Assembly: GCA_027063545.1 (NCBI GenBank)
Contig: JAMORN010000159.1
Location: forward strand, 1-6,135
Origin: JAMORN01 sp027063545 [NCBI: bacterium]
GTDB lineage: Bacteria; JAMORN01
Length of the DNA: 6,135 nucleotides
Reading direction: 5' to 3'
Positions 5,314-6,135 of the stretch are shown piece after piece. The notes under the pieces were generated by a model, which saw only the letters and a program-made list of their open reading frames with translations, did no database searches and had not been told where the DNA came from. Position 1 is the first letter of the stretch, and every line of letters starts with the position of its first letter. A program made the translations under genes and the position numbers.

Positions 5314-6135
5314 ATGAAGAGATTATTGACAATTTTCTTTTTTTATATATTTTCAAATACATTACTCTACGGATATACAAGTCCTAGATTTTATAGCTTA
5401 GAGAATTTGGCAAAAGGGAATTCTGATATAGTTTTTTTTAATAATCGGTATGGGATGTATTATAATCCAGCGTTGATGGACGGGAGTGATCAAATATTTT
5501 ATTTAACATTAACAGATATAGGTTTTGCCTTTGAAAGAAGTTTTTTAGATTTTTCAGAGTTTGTTTTAACGAACTTACTTAATTTTAAAAGATTTACTTC
5601 AAACCCAGAATATATAAATAAAAGTTTTCAAGATAAAACAGGTGTATTTGATATGAGATATTTACATTTGGGTAATTATATAGAAGCAGATATTCAAGCT
5701 TTAGGTATAGGGTTAGGCGTGTGGGGTTATAATAATTTAGCTGTTTCTTATGATGATGGAGTTTATTTCCCAATAGTAAGAGTTAAAGGAAAAATGGCTT
5801 ATTCTTCACAAATTTCTTATGGTTTTAGATTATTAAAACAGCTTTCTATGGGAATATCTTTAAGATATTGGATTTATCCCCAAGATTATGCTTTTATTAG
5901 TATTTTAGATGTAGTTAATAAAATAGAGGGTGATGATAGTACTACTTTATTTAAAGATACTTCTGGTGTGTTTTATCAGTTAGAAAACGGTTCTTTTGAT
6001 TTAAAGGACTATACTCATTTAAGCTTAGATTTAGGATATATTTATTATATGAAAAATATTAGAATAGGCTTTGTTATAAGAGACTTAGTACATGTACTTT
6101 CTACAGATAAAGTGGATAAAAGTTTTGATATAGGT
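5314..6135 (+). CDS. Probable outer-membrane beta-barrel protein, N-terminal 274 residues (3' end outside window)
   Basis: The frame is open from ATG at 5314 to the last base, so the stop is beyond the window. AGGAG at 5300-5304, nine bases upstream, supports this start. Residues 1-20 form a signal peptide (KR at 2-3, hydrophobic core, ending LLYG). The mature part begins YTSPRFYSLENLAKGNSDI, then has RYGMYYNPALMDGSDQIFYL (45-64). This resembles the start of PorV/TraF_2/FadL-like barrels of Bacteroidota-type bacteria, where an alanine- or glycine-rich start leads to a YNPA motif. Later segments alternate polar and hydrophobic/aromatic residues (for example YIEADIQALGIGLGVWGYNN, and LSMGISLRYWIYP), as barrel strands do. 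I cannot name a substrate or family with certainty. It follows the lipoprotein gene by 30 bases and is probably in the same operon. A periplasmic beta-rich protein is the alternative. Confidence 0.75.
   Translation, partial: MKRLLTIFFFYIFSNTLLYGYTSPRFYSLENLAKGNSDIVFFNNRYGMYYNPALMDGSDQIFYLTLTDIGFAFERSFLDFSEFVLTNLLNFKRFTSNPEYINKSFQDKTGVFDMRYLHLGNYIEADIQALGIGLGVWGYNNLAVSYDDGVYFPIVRVKGKMAYSSQISYGFRLLKQLSMGISLRYWIYPQDYAFISILDVVNKIEGDDSTTLFKDTSGVFYQLENGSFDLKDYTHLSLDLGYIYYMKNIRIGFVIRDLVHVLSTDKVDKSFDIG

Noticed and set aside
5314-6135. The YNPA-containing N-terminus as evidence for a conjugation protein (TraF) and hence a mobile element
   Set aside because: TraF_2-like barrels are widespread in genomes without conjugation genes, and no other transfer, integrase or plasmid gene is in the window. 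The similarity is used only to support a barrel fold.
1-6135. CRISPR array, tRNA, rRNA or insertion sequence
   Set aside because: I saw no regularly spaced repeats, no cloverleaf-like GC-richer segment, and no transposase motifs; coding genes fill almost all of the window.

Overview
The window comes from a strongly AT-rich bacterial genome. Arginine is written mostly AGA and isoleucine very often ATA, which fits an AT-rich, possibly thermophilic or anaerobic lineage. The organism has an outer membrane: there is an LPS-assembly protein of the LptD family, a lipoprotein, and the start of a probable outer-membrane beta-barrel. The LptD resembles the Bacteroidota/FCB-style version more than the proteobacterial one. 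Together with the AmmeMemoRadiSam enzyme this suggests an uncultured FCB-like or WOR-3-like bacterium. That placement is an inference from family resemblance, not a measurement.

Layout. (1) Positions 1-402, plus strand: the 3' end of an AmmeMemoRadiSam radical SAM enzyme gene. (2) 392-2758, plus: lptD, starting at a TTG codon inside the end of the previous gene. (3) 2766-3245, minus: a single-domain PTS EIIA type-2 (PtsN-like) protein, convergent with lptD across a 7-base gap. (4) 3246-3356: a short divergent promoter region in which two good sigma70-type promoters point in opposite directions and share nearly the same -35 sequence. (5) 3357-4370, plus: a long-form sugar-phosphate nucleotidyltransferase with a C-terminal left-handed beta-helix. 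(6) 4384-5283, plus: a lipoprotein with C-terminal acidic DxDxDG calcium-binding-like motifs. (7) 5314 to the end, plus: the first 274 residues of a probable outer-membrane beta-barrel protein, cut by the window edge.

How they fit together. Genes 5-7 are spaced by 13 and 30 bases, each with an AGGAG-type ribosome binding site, and look like one operon. Most of the window therefore concerns the cell envelope: LPS export (LptD), activated sugar supply (nucleotidyltransferase) and two surface or outer-membrane proteins of unknown role. The PtsN-like protein is the only likely regulator. It is transcribed back to back with the nucleotidyltransferase operon from overlapping promoters, so the two units may compete for RNA polymerase.

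There is no tRNA, rRNA, CRISPR array, insertion sequence or phage gene, and no intergenic stretch longer than about 110 bases. I see no clearly new defence or mobile system. The most unusual items are the overlapping divergent promoters with an almost leaderless ptsN-like gene, the cysteine-free LptD, and the lipoprotein/beta-barrel pair.
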